Source: Fibrobacter sp. UWB5
GTDB lineage: Bacteria > Fibrobacterota > Fibrobacteria > Fibrobacterales > Fibrobacteraceae
Direction: 5' to 3'
DNA length: 64,000 nt
Assembly: GCF_002210295.1 (NCBI RefSeq)
Contig: NZ_MWQH01000006.1
Coordinates: forward strand, 62,001 to 126,000
The notes under the pieces were generated by a model. That model was not told the origin of the DNA. It worked only from the letters and a program-made list of their open reading frames with translations, and did not search any database. A program made the position numbers and the translations under genes. Of the stretch, positions 26,160-35,202 are shown in pieces. Every line of letters begins with the position of its first letter. The first letter of the stretch is position 1.

Positions 26160-26993
26160 ATGAAACCGATTACGGAATACCAAGATTACCGCCTCTATAT
26201 GCAGGATTATTACGACGAGAAAAAACGCTTGTCGGCATTTTCTTGGCGTGAATTTTCTCATGCGGCGGGCTTTTCGTCGCCGACTTATTTGAAGCTGGTG
26301 TGCGAGGGCAAAACGCGGCTTTCGCCTGCGGGCGCGACCAATGTGGGGTCCGCGATGAATCTTGCCGGTTTCGAATTGAAATATTTTGAGCGCATGGTGG
26401 ATTATGGTCACGCAAAGACGGATCATGAAAAAAAGATGGCCTATGAATCCATGTTGGAACTCGCCAAGAACAACAAGGCGAAAATTGTTGATGGTGAGGC
26501 GTTCCGTTATTTTGAATCTTGGGTGCATCCGGTGGTGAGGGAACTTGCTCCGGCCATGCACGGAGCGACTCCGGGCGACATCGCCAAGCGATGCTGTCAG
26601 GGGGTTACTGCAGGAGAAGTCCGTGAGTCGCTTGATTTTATGGTAAAGACGGGTTTGTTGAAAAAGAATGGCTCGGACTATGAACAGTCGGATAAGCATT
26701 TGAAAGGCTCGTCAGAGGTGATGCCGGTGGCATTGCGTTCCATGCACCGTGAAATGGCCGACTTTGCGAAAGAGGCAATAGACAAGTTTCCGCCTTCGGA
26801 ACGCAACTTTACGGGGCTTACCATGGGCGTGTCTGCCGAAGACTACAAACTGATTTTAAAAGAACTTGAAGCGTGCCGTAAGAGGATCGCTCAAATTGCC
26901 CTGCAAAGCAAGGCGGTTGAACGGGTTTATCGCTTGAATTTACAGTTTTTCCCACTGACGTGGGGGGAGGACAAAGATGAAGAAGGTCGCTAA
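26160..26993 (+). CDS. TIGR02147-family (DUF4423-like) regulator
   Basis: The 277-residue protein begins MKPITEYQDYRLYMQDYY and shows the N-terminal helix-turn-helix-like region (FSWREFSHAAGFSSPTYLKL, then CEGKTRLSP) and long helical C-terminal part of the TIGR02147 family, described from Fibrobacter succinogenes where many paralogues exist. I start at ATG 26160. The next gene, a lipoprotein, starts 17 nt before this stop, and its ribosome binding site lies in this coding sequence. Members are thought to be DNA-binding regulators; control of the coupled lipoprotein gene or itself is inference. Confidence 0.85.
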   Translation: MKPITEYQDYRLYMQDYYDEKKRLSAFSWREFSHAAGFSSPTYLKLVCEGKTRLSPAGATNVGSAMNLAGFELKYFERMVDYGHAKTDHEKKMAYESMLELAKNNKAKIVDGEAFRYFESWVHPVVRELAPAMHGATPGDIAKRCCQGVTAGEVRESLDFMVKTGLLKKNGSDYEQSDKHLKGSSEVMPVALRSMHREMADFAKEAIDKFPPSERNFTGLTMGVSAEDYKLILKELEACRKRIAQIALQSKAVERVYRLNLQFFPLTWGEDKDEEGR

Positions 26994-28443
26994 AATTTTG
27001 GCGGGCACGATTGTGCTCAGCCTTGTCGCCTGTTCCGAAGGAAACAAGACTTCGGGAGTGACCGAAGAGGATAACGCCGTTGCTCACAACGAAAGCAGTT
27101 CTTCTGTGGTGCAATCTAGCAGCTCTGTTGAGCAGGGCTTTTCGAGCTGTGCTGCTGTGGTTGTGCCGGATCTCTGGAATGGCGCGAATTGGTTCAGTTT
27201 TGCCGATAGAGAATGGGGTGGCATGTCTAGGGTTCAGTATCCGGTCAATGTCGGATACGAGTCTAGCATGGAAGAACTCGTGGCGTATTGCGGAGGCATT
27301 TGCGCGACAATTGAACTGAAGGCGGCATCGATGCCGATGGCCGGTGTCGGCTTTATGGTGGCCGAAAACGGTGCTGCGACGGACATCTCGGAATGGGATG
27401 GCGTTTGCGTAACCTATTCGTCGGACTTTGCGATGAATGTTTCGCTGAGTGTTACCGGTGCTGATGATACGCTGAATCTGGAAGCACCGTTTGTTACGCT
27501 CCCGAAAACGATCAAGAACGTTCCTACACTTGACCAGTTGCTCAGTGCCGATAAGGTCGTGACACGTTGCGCCAAGTGGAGCGATTTCGTGGCCCCGGCA
27601 TGGGTCCCGGAAAGTTCAAAACTTTCAGGCGAAGCGGCTGCAAAGCAAATCAAGGCGATTGTGTTCGTTTACAAGGGCAATTCCGAAGAGGTGGGTAAAT
27701 TCAACATCAAGGAAATCGGCAAATACGATGCGACCTTGCCTCAATGGAGCGAACCCGTGAATGCGACGGATTTTGTGCCAAGCAGTTCAAGTGGTGAAGC
27801 CGGAAACGATGGCTCGCAATGCCTGTGGAACGGTGCTACCGACGGTTATCGTGTAAATACCGGATTTGGCGATGGCTCCGAAACGAGCATGGCCGGGTAT
27901 TGGTATATTTTCGATGATGCCGAACAGGGGGGGGCCTCTCGATTCGAATGGAACGACGCGGATTGTTCTATGAATCAGGCTGGTTGTATGGAATATCTGA
28001 TTGATGCTTGTGGTGGTTTTTGCGGGAAATTGTATGTCAACAAGGGTTCAGCTCGAGAGGCGCATATTGGCATGGCGTTCCATTTAGATGACTATGAACC
28101 TGGTGAGACACTCCCGAAACCAGTCGATATCACTGACTGGGGTGGACTTTGTGTCACATACTGGTCTAAAATTGGATTTAACCTGATTGTGGGTATCGAT
28201 TCTGTGGAGCACATTTATTTTGATTTAGACAAAACGGAGGAATTGGTGGAAAGATGCATGACTTGGGACGATTTCGATGAATACGAAAACGAAATTCCGG
28301 GTGCAGAAGCCGCAAAACAGGCTCGCTTCATCAGTCTTGAACAATGGAGCGGTGAATCAATGACTGGAGAGTTCAACATCGTGGCCATAGGCAAATATTC
28401 TGAAACAGGAGCCTGCGGAGTAGGAAAACTGGTGATAGAATAA
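26977..28443 (+). CDS. Lipoprotein with two tandem copies of a beta-sandwich-like domain
   Basis: The 488-residue protein has a signal peptide with lipobox LVAC, a Ser-rich linker (about 35-55) and two homologous halves (about 60-262 and 280-480). Each half begins LWNGA, contains a CGG(I/F)C motif (YCGGICATIEL; ACGGFCGKLYV), then ISEWDGVCVTY or ITDWGGLCVTYW, and closes with KFNIKEIGKY or EFNIVAIGKY. The fold looks like a galactose-binding or CBM-type jelly roll, so carbohydrate binding at the cell surface is plausible. The gene overlaps the TIGR02147 regulator by 17 nt and is probably translationally coupled. Confidence 0.8.
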   Translation: MKKVAKILAGTIVLSLVACSEGNKTSGVTEEDNAVAHNESSSSVVQSSSSVEQGFSSCAAVVVPDLWNGANWFSFADREWGGMSRVQYPVNVGYESSMEELVAYCGGICATIELKAASMPMAGVGFMVAENGAATDISEWDGVCVTYSSDFAMNVSLSVTGADDTLNLEAPFVTLPKTIKNVPTLDQLLSADKVVTRCAKWSDFVAPAWVPESSKLSGEAAAKQIKAIVFVYKGNSEEVGKFNIKEIGKYDATLPQWSEPVNATDFVPSSSSGEAGNDGSQCLWNGATDGYRVNTGFGDGSETSMAGYWYIFDDAEQGGASRFEWNDADCSMNQAGCMEYLIDACGGFCGKLYVNKGSAREAHIGMAFHLDDYEPGETLPKPVDITDWGGLCVTYWSKIGFNLIVGIDSVEHIYFDLDKTEELVERCMTWDDFDEYENEIPGAEAAKQARFISLEQWSGESMTGEFNIVAIGKYSETGACGVGKLVIE

Positions 28444-28465
28444 CCCTATTTTATACGCAAACAAA

Positions 28466-28497
28466 CCCCTGTAGTAGCCTGCTACAGGGGATTTTTC
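28466..28497 (+). terminator. Terminator of the TIGR02147-lipoprotein operon
   Basis: CCCCTGTAG and CTACAGGGG (28466-28490) form a 9-bp stem followed by ATTTTTCT. Confidence 0.85.
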
Positions 28498-28537
28498 TAT
28501 ATTTTCGCTCGGAAAAATTTCTCTAAGGAGATTCAAT

Positions 28538-29824
28538 ATGGACATGAAGAAAATTGCTCTTGGTTCTGCGGCATTGGCTGCATTCGGTCTTATGGCTTGC
28601 AACGGCGAAAAGGCTATTGAAAAGGGCCCTGCCGCTATTACCGCCAATTCAACCGATGACGAAAAGTTTGCCTATATGCTGGGTGCCCAGTTCGGTGGCC
28701 AGAACTTTACGATTATTCCGCGTCAGATGGGTGAAGAACTTTACGAAGACGCTGTGATCCAGGCTATCCGCGACGATGTGAAGTCTAGCAAAGACACGAA
28801 CTTCAAGCCCCAGATGATTCCTGATTCCCTGCAGGCTATTAGCCAGCGCTACTCTGCAATCGCCCGTAAGCGTTACGAAGAAACTCGCCCAGATAGCGCT
28901 ATGATGGCCGAAGGTAATAATGAAAAGATCAAGGCTTACATTGATTCTGTGGCCCGTGCTCAGCCGATTGCAAAGGCTCCGGCTTCTACCGGTGCTGAAG
29001 TGACCATTAATGGCGATTCTCCAGACAACACCAAGTTCTCTTACCTGCTCGGTCTTCAGTTTGCCCACCAGTTTATTGGTATCGGCAACCAGTTCCAGAC
29101 CGAATTCGACGTGGACTACTTTATTTTGGGCGTCAAGGAATCTGCCGCCAAGGTTGCTGATTCTACTTACACGCTCCAGCTCCCGCAGGATTCGCTCAAT
29201 GCCATTGGCCAACGCTACCAGCAGAAGTTGCAGGACCTGCGTGCTGAAGCTATTAAGAAGCAGCAGGAAGAAGAAGCCAAGCTTAAAGAAGAAATTGCAC
29301 CGCTCCGTGGCGACACCCTTGCTAACGGTATGCCGCAGAAGTTCAACCTGAAGGTGAAGGCCACCAAGATTGCCGTGGACAAGGCCATTGCTACAGACCT
29401 CGAAAACCTTGAACCGTTTGCAAACAAGCCGCTCCTGGTTATGTATTTCTCTGCTACTTGCGGTCACTGTGCTCACGCAGCACCCGAAGTTCTTGCCATG
29501 GCTAAGGAATTTGCCCCGAAGGGCTTGATTACGCTCGCTGTGGCAAGCGGTGGCAACCAGAAGGTTGGCATCCGCAAGTTCATGGATAACGCCAAGTGGG
29601 ACGAATCCATTAACGTGGTTTGGGACGAATCTCGCCAGTTCGGCGAACTCTATAGCGACGGCTACGTTCCGAAGGTCTACGTTGTGAACCCGGACGGCAC
29701 GTACAAGATGTACGCTGCATTCGAAAGCGAAAAGGAACAGCTCAAGAAGGACCTCGCTGATCTTGTCTCTGGCAAGAAGGTTGAATGGAATCCTGAAGCT
29801 CCGAAGACTGAAGAAAAGAAGTAA
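28538..29824 (+). CDS. Lipoprotein fusing two FKBP_N-like regions to a thioredoxin domain (CGHC)
   Basis: The 428-residue protein has a lipoprotein signal (lipobox LMAC), then two repeats resembling the N-terminal dimerisation region of FKBP-type prolyl isomerases. The first is at about 40-125 (DDEKFAYMLGAQFGGQNF), the second at about 158-245 (DNTKFSYLLGLQFAHQF). The FKBP catalytic domain is missing; in its place is a TlpA/PDI-like thioredoxin domain (about 285-410) with active site CGHC near 306. CGHC is the dithiol motif of protein disulfide isomerases. AAGGAG lies 7 nt before the ATG. A role as an envelope-anchored thiol oxidoreductase or disulfide isomerase is likely, with the FKBP_N arms probably giving dimerisation or substrate contact. 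Confidence 0.85.
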   Translation: MDMKKIALGSAALAAFGLMACNGEKAIEKGPAAITANSTDDEKFAYMLGAQFGGQNFTIIPRQMGEELYEDAVIQAIRDDVKSSKDTNFKPQMIPDSLQAISQRYSAIARKRYEETRPDSAMMAEGNNEKIKAYIDSVARAQPIAKAPASTGAEVTINGDSPDNTKFSYLLGLQFAHQFIGIGNQFQTEFDVDYFILGVKESAAKVADSTYTLQLPQDSLNAIGQRYQQKLQDLRAEAIKKQQEEEAKLKEEIAPLRGDTLANGMPQKFNLKVKATKIAVDKAIATDLENLEPFANKPLLVMYFSATCGHCAHAAPEVLAMAKEFAPKGLITLAVASGGNQKVGIRKFMDNAKWDESINVVWDESRQFGELYSDGYVPKVYVVNPDGTYKMYAAFESEKEQLKKDLADLVSGKKVEWNPEAPKTEEKK

Positions 29825-29833
29825 TCGCTTCTA

Positions 29834-31759
29834 ATGTCTCTCGTTGCTGAATTTGACGTAGTCGTTGTCGGTGGTGGGCACGCTGGAATTGAAGCGACCC
29901 ACGCCGCTTGGAAACTCGGTGTAAAGACCGCCATGCTCACGATGGATATCAACGCCATCGGTCGTATGAGCTGTAACCCGGCCGTAGGCGGGGTGGCCAA
30001 AGGTCAGATTGTCCGCGACATCGATGCGCTCGGTGGCCTGATGGGCCTACTCACCGACAAGGCGGGCATCCAGTTTCGCATGCTCAATATGAGCAAGGGG
30101 CCGGCCGTGTGGGGCCCGCGTGCCCAGTGCGACATGAAGTACTACAGCGAAGTGGCCCGCGAAGTCATTACAAGCCTTCCGGGGCTTTCGGTGATTCAGG
30201 GTGAACTCGCTGCCTTTACGCGCATGGCCGACGGTCGCCTGGAACTCACGCTCTTGAACGGCGAACGCTATATTACCCGTTCGCTCGTGATTACGAGCGG
30301 AACCTTCCTTGCTTCCAAGATGTTTACCGGGCTCGAAACGAGCATCGGTGGGCGAGTGGGCGAACCCAGTGCAGATAAACTGTCGGAATGCCTTGCCCGC
30401 GAAGGGATTGCGCTCCGTCGCCTTAAGACGGGTACGCCGAGCCGCCTGGACCCCGATTCCATCGACTTTAACGAATGCGACGTGCAACGCGGAGACGATA
30501 CTCCGTGGCCCATGAGCGACCGCCATTTGGCAGAAACCGTTCCCGGTCGCGATGCAAATTATTTCTGGGGCGATGTTGCGAACAAGTTTGTGCGCAATGA
30601 CTGCGTGTGCTGGATTACGCGTACGAACTTGAAAACGCATGACATTCTGCGCAGTGGCTTTAAGGATAGCCCCATGTTCAGCGGTCGCATTCACGGCAAG
30701 GGCCCGCGCTACTGCCCGAGTATCGAAGACAAGATTAACCGCTTTGGCGACCGTGACGGCCACCAGCTGTTCCTTGAACCGGAACAGGCGGATATCGGTC
30801 GCGTCTATATCAACGGCTTTAGTTCTAGCTTGCCGGCTGACATCCAGCTGGCAGCCATCCATACGATTCCGGGACTGACACGCGCCCGCGTGCTGCAGAT
30901 TGGCTATGCGGTGGAATACGATTCTGTCGATGCCACGCAATTGTTCCCGACGTTTGAGTGCAAGAAGGTGCCCGGACTTTATTTTGCAGGCCAGGTCTGC
31001 GGCACCAGCGGTTATGAAGAAGCTGCCGGTCAGGGACTTTTGGCTGGCATTAACGCCGCCCTCAAGATTAAGGGCGAAGAACCTTTGATTCTAGGCCGTT
31101 CGGATAGTTATCTGGGCGTGATGGCCGATGACTTGGTGAATATCCTGCTTGACGAGCCTTACCGCATGTTCACGAGCCGCGCCGAATACAGATTGTTCCT
31201 CCGTAGCGATAACGCAGAAACTCGCTTGAAGGAACGCGCCCACAAGATTGGCATGATTTCGGACAGCGATTACGCCGACTGGATGCGCCGTCAGGAACTG
31301 ATGGCGACCGCCCGCACCCGCATGACCGAGGAATCGGCAACGCCCGACCAGGCAAACCCGATTCTTGAAGCCGGTGGCCAGGCTCTTTCGACCGAGCGTA
31401 CCCGCTGGATTAACGTGTTGCGCCGTCCGGGAATCGACCCCGAGCAATTGTTCCGGACCGCGCTGCCCGACTTGAATCTGACCCGTCGCGACCAGTGGTT
31501 CATGTATGCCGAAGAAATCTATGCAGGATTCTTCGACCGGCAGGCCCGCGAAATCGACGACCAGAAGAAGATGGAATCCGTGCGCCTGCCCGTCGACTTC
31601 GATTACATGCAGGTGACCGCCGTGAGTATCGAAAGTCGCCAACGCTTGAACGCCCACAAGCCGCTGACGCTTGGCCAGGCTAGCCGTATTCCCGGCGTCC
31701 GCCCGGCCGACATTACCGTGCTTGCCCATTGGCTTGAAAACAAGAAACTGAACGGCTAG
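29834..31759 (+). CDS. mnmG: tRNA uridine-5-carboxymethylaminomethyl synthesis protein MnmG (GidA)
   Basis: The 641-residue flavoprotein works with MnmE to install cmnm5 at U34 of tRNAs. The FAD-binding motif VVVGGGHAGIEA is at residue 10, the GidA signature 1 appears as GPRYCPSIEDKI and signature 2 as FAGQVCGTSGYEEAAGQG. Length matches the family. It starts 9 nt after the FKBP_N-thioredoxin gene, with no visible ribosome binding site, so it may be read through or translationally coupled. mnmE is not in the window. Confidence 0.97.
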   Translation: MSLVAEFDVVVVGGGHAGIEATHAAWKLGVKTAMLTMDINAIGRMSCNPAVGGVAKGQIVRDIDALGGLMGLLTDKAGIQFRMLNMSKGPAVWGPRAQCDMKYYSEVAREVITSLPGLSVIQGELAAFTRMADGRLELTLLNGERYITRSLVITSGTFLASKMFTGLETSIGGRVGEPSADKLSECLAREGIALRRLKTGTPSRLDPDSIDFNECDVQRGDDTPWPMSDRHLAETVPGRDANYFWGDVANKFVRNDCVCWITRTNLKTHDILRSGFKDSPMFSGRIHGKGPRYCPSIEDKINRFGDRDGHQLFLEPEQADIGRVYINGFSSSLPADIQLAAIHTIPGLTRARVLQIGYAVEYDSVDATQLFPTFECKKVPGLYFAGQVCGTSGYEEAAGQGLLAGINAALKIKGEEPLILGRSDSYLGVMADDLVNILLDEPYRMFTSRAEYRLFLRSDNAETRLKERAHKIGMISDSDYADWMRRQELMATARTRMTEESATPDQANPILEAGGQALSTERTRWINVLRRPGIDPEQLFRTALPDLNLTRRDQWFMYAEEIYAGFFDRQAREIDDQKKMESVRLPVDFDYMQVTAVSIESRQRLNAHKPLTLGQASRIPGVRPADITVLAHWLENKKLNG

Positions 31760-31883
31760 TGGTAGTCCAAAATCGCCTTTTTTAGCTTAAAAAAGCATAA
31801 TTTTTAATTGCAAAACCTAGGAACAGGCGATTTTTTTACTATTTTTGCGCCGTCAAATTAACAATATTTCCAAGAGGTCTATT

Positions 31884-32171
31884 ATGTCAGAAGAAACTGA
31901 AGTCAAATCCACAGAAGAAGTCAAGCCTCAGGAAACAAAATCCCAAGAAAAGAAGGCCCCGGCCAAGAAGAAGCGCCCCCTGAACGCCAAGCGTAAGGGT
32001 CCTGCCGCTCCCAAGAAACCGGCTGTCTTTAGCGATTCCCTGGAAGAACGTTTCCCCGCCCTCGCCGCCAAGCTCAAGAAGCAGATTGAAGACGGTATCA
32101 AGCAGAAGATCAAGGATGCCCAGAACGACCCGAAGGTCAAGGCCGCCTCTAAGAAATTCGCTGATAAGTAA
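31884..32171 (+). CDS. Small Lys/Pro/Glu-rich protein of unknown function
   Basis: The 95-residue protein has an acidic N-terminus (about 1-28), a very basic Ala-Lys-Pro segment (KKAPAKKKRPLNAKRKG) and a helical C-terminus (RFPALAAKLKKQIEDGIKQ). I start at ATG 31884, preceded by AAGAGG, not at the upstream candidate 31845. The basic Ala/Lys/Pro stretch resembles nucleic-acid-binding tails, but I do not recognise the family. A clear terminator follows. Confidence 0.7.
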   Translation: MSEETEVKSTEEVKPQETKSQEKKAPAKKKRPLNAKRKGPAAPKKPAVFSDSLEERFPALAAKLKKQIEDGIKQKIKDAQNDPKVKAASKKFADK

Positions 32172-32199
32172 TTCCGGATTTTCTTCGACAATTTAAAAG

Positions 32200-32229
32200 T
32201 ACCGCAGATTTCGCTCTGCGGTATTTTTT
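32200..32229 (+). terminator. Intrinsic terminator
   Basis: TACCGCAGA and TCTGCGGTA (32200-32223) form a 9-bp stem with a 6-nt loop, followed by TTTTTT. Confidence 0.9.
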
Positions 32230-32344
32230 ATTCTGTCTAGCGAATTTGGCCGTTCATCTTCTTTATTTTTATAGTTGGGCTTCTTTTATAGACAAATAAA
32301 AAGAAAGATTGTACATTTGTAAAAAATTTTCAAGGAGAAATCTA

Positions 32345-32950
32345 ATGCGTAAATTGTTTGCTATTCTCGCTCTCGGTTGCAGCCTCTGCATGGTCGCTTG
32401 CAGCAGCGGTGGCAAGACTGTCACTCGTATCGATACCAATTCTACGACCGACCTTTCGGGTAAGTGGAACGACACGGACTCCCGCCTGGTGGCTGACGAA
32501 ATGATTCTCAGCTGCTTGCAGAGCCCGAAGATTGAAAAGATTATCGGCGAAATGGGCCGTACCCCGACCGTCGTAATCGGTAAGGTCCGTAACAAGAGCC
32601 ACGAACACATCAGCGTCGAAACCTTTATCAAGGACATGGAACGCGCCCTCTTGAATTCCGGTGCAGCTGACTTCGTCGCCAACTCTGCCGAACGTGCCGA
32701 ACTTCGCTCTGAAGTTGCTGACCAGCAGGGTAACGCTACCGAAGAAACCGCCAAGGAACTCCACCAGGAAACCGGTGCTGACTGGATGCTGACCGGCACC
32801 ATCAACACCATCGTGGACCAGGAAGGCGGCCAGTCCGTTATCTTCTACCAGGTGGACCTCGAACTCACCGATTTGCAGAGCCACAAGAAGCTCTGGATGG
32901 GCGACAAGAAGATCAAGAAGTTCATCTCTAAGGATTCCGTGAAGCTTTAA
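32345..32950 (+). CDS. LpoB-like penicillin-binding-protein activator lipoprotein
   Basis: The 201-residue lipoprotein has a signal peptide with lipobox MVAC and a domain matching LpoB: TPTVVIGKVRNKSHEHIS near 79, FIKDMERALLNSG, and the later DWMLTGTINTIVDQEGG with YQVDLELTD. In proteobacteria LpoB is an outer-membrane lipoprotein that stimulates PBP1B. Here the general role of an envelope lipoprotein tuning peptidoglycan synthesis is inferred by homology. I start at ATG 32345, with AAGGAG upstream, rather than at 32309. It is flanked by terminators and appears monocistronic. Confidence 0.85.
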   Translation: MRKLFAILALGCSLCMVACSSGGKTVTRIDTNSTTDLSGKWNDTDSRLVADEMILSCLQSPKIEKIIGEMGRTPTVVIGKVRNKSHEHISVETFIKDMERALLNSGAADFVANSAERAELRSEVADQQGNATEETAKELHQETGADWMLTGTINTIVDQEGGQSVIFYQVDLELTDLQSHKKLWMGDKKIKKFISKDSVKL

Positions 32951-32982
32951 TCGCGACGCGACTCTTAACAGAGAAAGCTTTT

Positions 32983-33013
32983 AATAACCTCGGGCAACCG
33001 GGGTTATTTTTCT
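32983..33013 (+). terminator. Terminator of the LpoB-like gene
   Basis: AATAACCTCGG and CCGGGGTTATT (32983-33008) form an 11-bp stem with one mismatch and a GCAA loop, followed by TTTTTC. Confidence 0.85.
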
Positions 33014-33045
33014 ATCTTTAGGTCATTCCCAAAAAGATTTAGACT

Positions 33046-34221
33046 ATGATCAGTATTACCAAGCTTTTGATGGATACGCCGAATTACGGCGACCAGCTGC
33101 GTTACGAACCCAAGGCCCATGAATGCAAGAACGGCGTTGCGCCGGGACGCGGCCCTGTGGTAGTGTGGAACTGCACCAAGACTTGCAACCTGAGCTGCGT
33201 GCACTGCTACGCCCGCTCCGAGGCAATCAAGTACCAGAACGAACTGACCCACGAAGAAGGCTTGGCTTTAATTGACCAGTTGGCCGATTTCAAGGTCCCG
33301 GTGATTTTGTTCAGCGGTGGAGAACCGTTACTCCGTCCGGATTTCTTTGAACTGGCGAATTATGCCGCCAGCAAGGGAATCCGTCCGACCATCAGCACGA
33401 ACGGCACCTGCATTACTCCTGACGTGGCCCAAAAGCTTAAAGATATGGGCGTCGGCTATGTGGGCATTAGCCTGGACGGTTGCGAAACAACGCACGACAA
33501 GTTCCGCGGCAAGGAAGGCGCATACAAGCTCGCTTTGCGCGGCATCCGCAACTGTGTGGCGACTGGCCAGAAGGTGGGCCTGCGCTTTACCATTACGCGC
33601 TATAACGTGCAAGACCTGAATGCCATTTTTGACTTGCTCGAAGCCGAAAATATCGACCGCGTGTGCTTCTATCACTTGGTATACAGCGGTCGTGGTTCTG
33701 CCATGGTTGCAAACGACTTGAATCATGAAGAAAGCCGCAAGGCGATGGACTTGATTATCGACCGCACGCTCGACTTTAAGAAGCGTGGAATCGACAAGGA
33801 AATCTTGACGGTGGACAACCACGCTGATGCTGTCTACCTGTACCGCCGTATGTTGCGTGAAGATCCTGCCCGCGCCGAAAAGGTTCTGGAACTTATCCAG
33901 CGCAATGGCGGAAACCGCAGCGGTATGGCCTTCGGTAATATCGATAGCATCGGTAACGTTCATCCGGACCAGTTCACGCAATACATTACGCTGGGTAACG
34001 TGCGCGAACGTAGCTTTGGCGAAATCTGGAGCGATGAATCGAACCCGATTATGGCCGGCCTCAAGAACCGCAAGCCGATTCTGAAGGGACGTTGCCCCAA
34101 GTGCGCTTACCTGAACCTTTGCAACGGCAACTTCCGTACTCGCGCCGAAGCTGTAACCGGAGACTTCTGGGAACAGGATCCGGCCTGCTACTTGACCGAC
34201 GAAGAAATTTCAAATGTGTAA
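33046..34221 (+). CDS. ahbC: Radical SAM heme-biosynthesis protein AhbC (NirJ-like)
   Basis: The 391-residue protein has the radical SAM cluster motif CNLSCVHC near residue 48, the SAM-binding FSGGEPLLRPDFF, and a C-terminal SPASM-like Cys region (CPKCAYLNLC, then DPACYL) for an extra iron-sulfur cluster. Length and the motif FYHLVYSGRG match AhbC/NirJ proteins. AhbC turns 12,18-didecarboxysiroheme into Fe-coproporphyrin in the siroheme-dependent heme pathway; NirJ acts similarly in heme d1 synthesis. The next gene is a fused AhbA-AhbB-like siroheme decarboxylase, and hemA and hemC lie 3-6 kb downstream. That context favours AhbC over another radical SAM role. Confidence 0.88.
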   Translation: MISITKLLMDTPNYGDQLRYEPKAHECKNGVAPGRGPVVVWNCTKTCNLSCVHCYARSEAIKYQNELTHEEGLALIDQLADFKVPVILFSGGEPLLRPDFFELANYAASKGIRPTISTNGTCITPDVAQKLKDMGVGYVGISLDGCETTHDKFRGKEGAYKLALRGIRNCVATGQKVGLRFTITRYNVQDLNAIFDLLEAENIDRVCFYHLVYSGRGSAMVANDLNHEESRKAMDLIIDRTLDFKKRGIDKEILTVDNHADAVYLYRRMLREDPARAEKVLELIQRNGGNRSGMAFGNIDSIGNVHPDQFTQYITLGNVRERSFGEIWSDESNPIMAGLKNRKPILKGRCPKCAYLNLCNGNFRTRAEAVTGDFWEQDPACYLTDEEISNV

Positions 34222-34275
34222 TGTGGAATGAGTAATTGATCATTTCACATCACTCATCGCACATTTCGCATTCGT
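34214..34275. repeat. Imperfect palindromic intergenic repeat (ATGTGGAATGAGTAAT family), copy 1
   Basis: The ahbC-ahbAB gap is filled by a fold-back sequence in which AATGTG/ATGAGT on the left pairs with ACTCAT/CACATT on the right. A related block with the same 16-nt string ATGTGGAATGAGTAAT lies at 55726-55803, also directly after a stop codon. Related sequence occurs near 6958-6990. Confidence 0.65.
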
Positions 34276-35193
34276 ATGACCGAACTTGAGCAAAACCTTC
34301 TCGCCATCATCCAAGACGCTTTTCCGCTGGAAGAACGTCCGTACCTGGTGCTGGCGGAACAGCTTGGTTCCGATGAACAGAGCGTTTTTGCTGCAGTTGA
34401 GAATTTACGACAGTCGGGCATTATCCGCCGTATCGGGGGAGTGTACGATTCCAAGGCGCTCGGCTTTATTTCCCGCCTTTGCGCAGGGAAGGTAACGGAG
34501 TCCGCCTTAGAGGCGTTTGCTACCACCGTTAATGAAATTCCTGCGATAACTCATAATTATCAGCGCAGCCACGAATACAATGTGTGGTTTACCGTCATTG
34601 CCCAGTCCGAAGCAGAAATCCAGAAGATTGTCGAAGACGTTTGTTCGAAAACGGAACTGCACGATGTTCATGTACTCTTGGCGACTAAGAAGTTCAAGAT
34701 TAATACGGTGATGGGCGGTTCTGCAGCGCCGGTAATCCGTAAAAATACTTGTGTCAGGTCGAAACTGATGGCAGGCGCAGATCGTGCACGAATCCGCATT
34801 GCCTGCGAAGATATTCCGCATACGCTCACCCCGTTCAAGGATTGGGGAATTTCGTGTGAAGAACTCCGCGAAGACCTGGATTTGAGACGCATGCGCCGCT
34901 TTGGTGCGATCCTTCGTCATCAAGAAGCGGGCTTTGCCGACAACGCCATGGTCTGCTTTAATGCGACTAATGGCGGCGACATTCTTGCGCAAAAGCCCTA
35001 TATTTCGCATTGCTACAATCGTCCGGCTTTCGAAGGATTCCCGTACACGCTCTACGCCATGATGCATGCCCAGTCAGCCGAGGAACTGGACCGCCAAATT
35101 AAAGAGGCTGCCGAATCCATCGGCAACCCAGATTACGTCGTTTTGCGTTCGGTGCGTGAACTCAAGAAAACGAGTTTTAAATTTTTCGTTTAA
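34276..35193 (+). CDS. ahbAB: Fused AhbA-AhbB-like siroheme decarboxylase (Lrp/AsnC-type)
   Basis: The 305-residue protein contains two Lrp/AsnC-like units. The first (about 1-155) has a winged-helix part (RPYLVLAEQLGSDEQSVF, then GIIRRIGGVYDSKALGF) and the segment SHEYNVWFTV. The second (about 165-305) has RRFGAILRHQEAGF and SHCYNRPAFEGFPYTLYAMM, the signatures of AhbB/NirD-L-H-G siroheme decarboxylases. These enzymes remove two acetate carboxyls from siroheme, normally as an AhbA/AhbB pair; here both lie on one chain, as in NirDL proteins. Position straight after ahbC supports this over an ordinary AsnC regulator. No ribosome binding site is seen. Confidence 0.85.
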   Translation: MTELEQNLLAIIQDAFPLEERPYLVLAEQLGSDEQSVFAAVENLRQSGIIRRIGGVYDSKALGFISRLCAGKVTESALEAFATTVNEIPAITHNYQRSHEYNVWFTVIAQSEAEIQKIVEDVCSKTELHDVHVLLATKKFKINTVMGGSAAPVIRKNTCVRSKLMAGADRARIRIACEDIPHTLTPFKDWGISCEELREDLDLRRMRRFGAILRHQEAGFADNAMVCFNATNGGDILAQKPYISHCYNRPAFEGFPYTLYAMMHAQSAEELDRQIKEAAESIGNPDYVVLRSVRELKKTSFKFFV

Positions 35194-35202
35194 AAATCCC
35201 GT

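Noticed and set aside
34276-35193. Ordinary Lrp/AsnC transcription regulator
   Set aside because: The double unit and the segments RRFGAILRHQEAG and SHCYNRP with the ahbC neighbour fit siroheme decarboxylase better.
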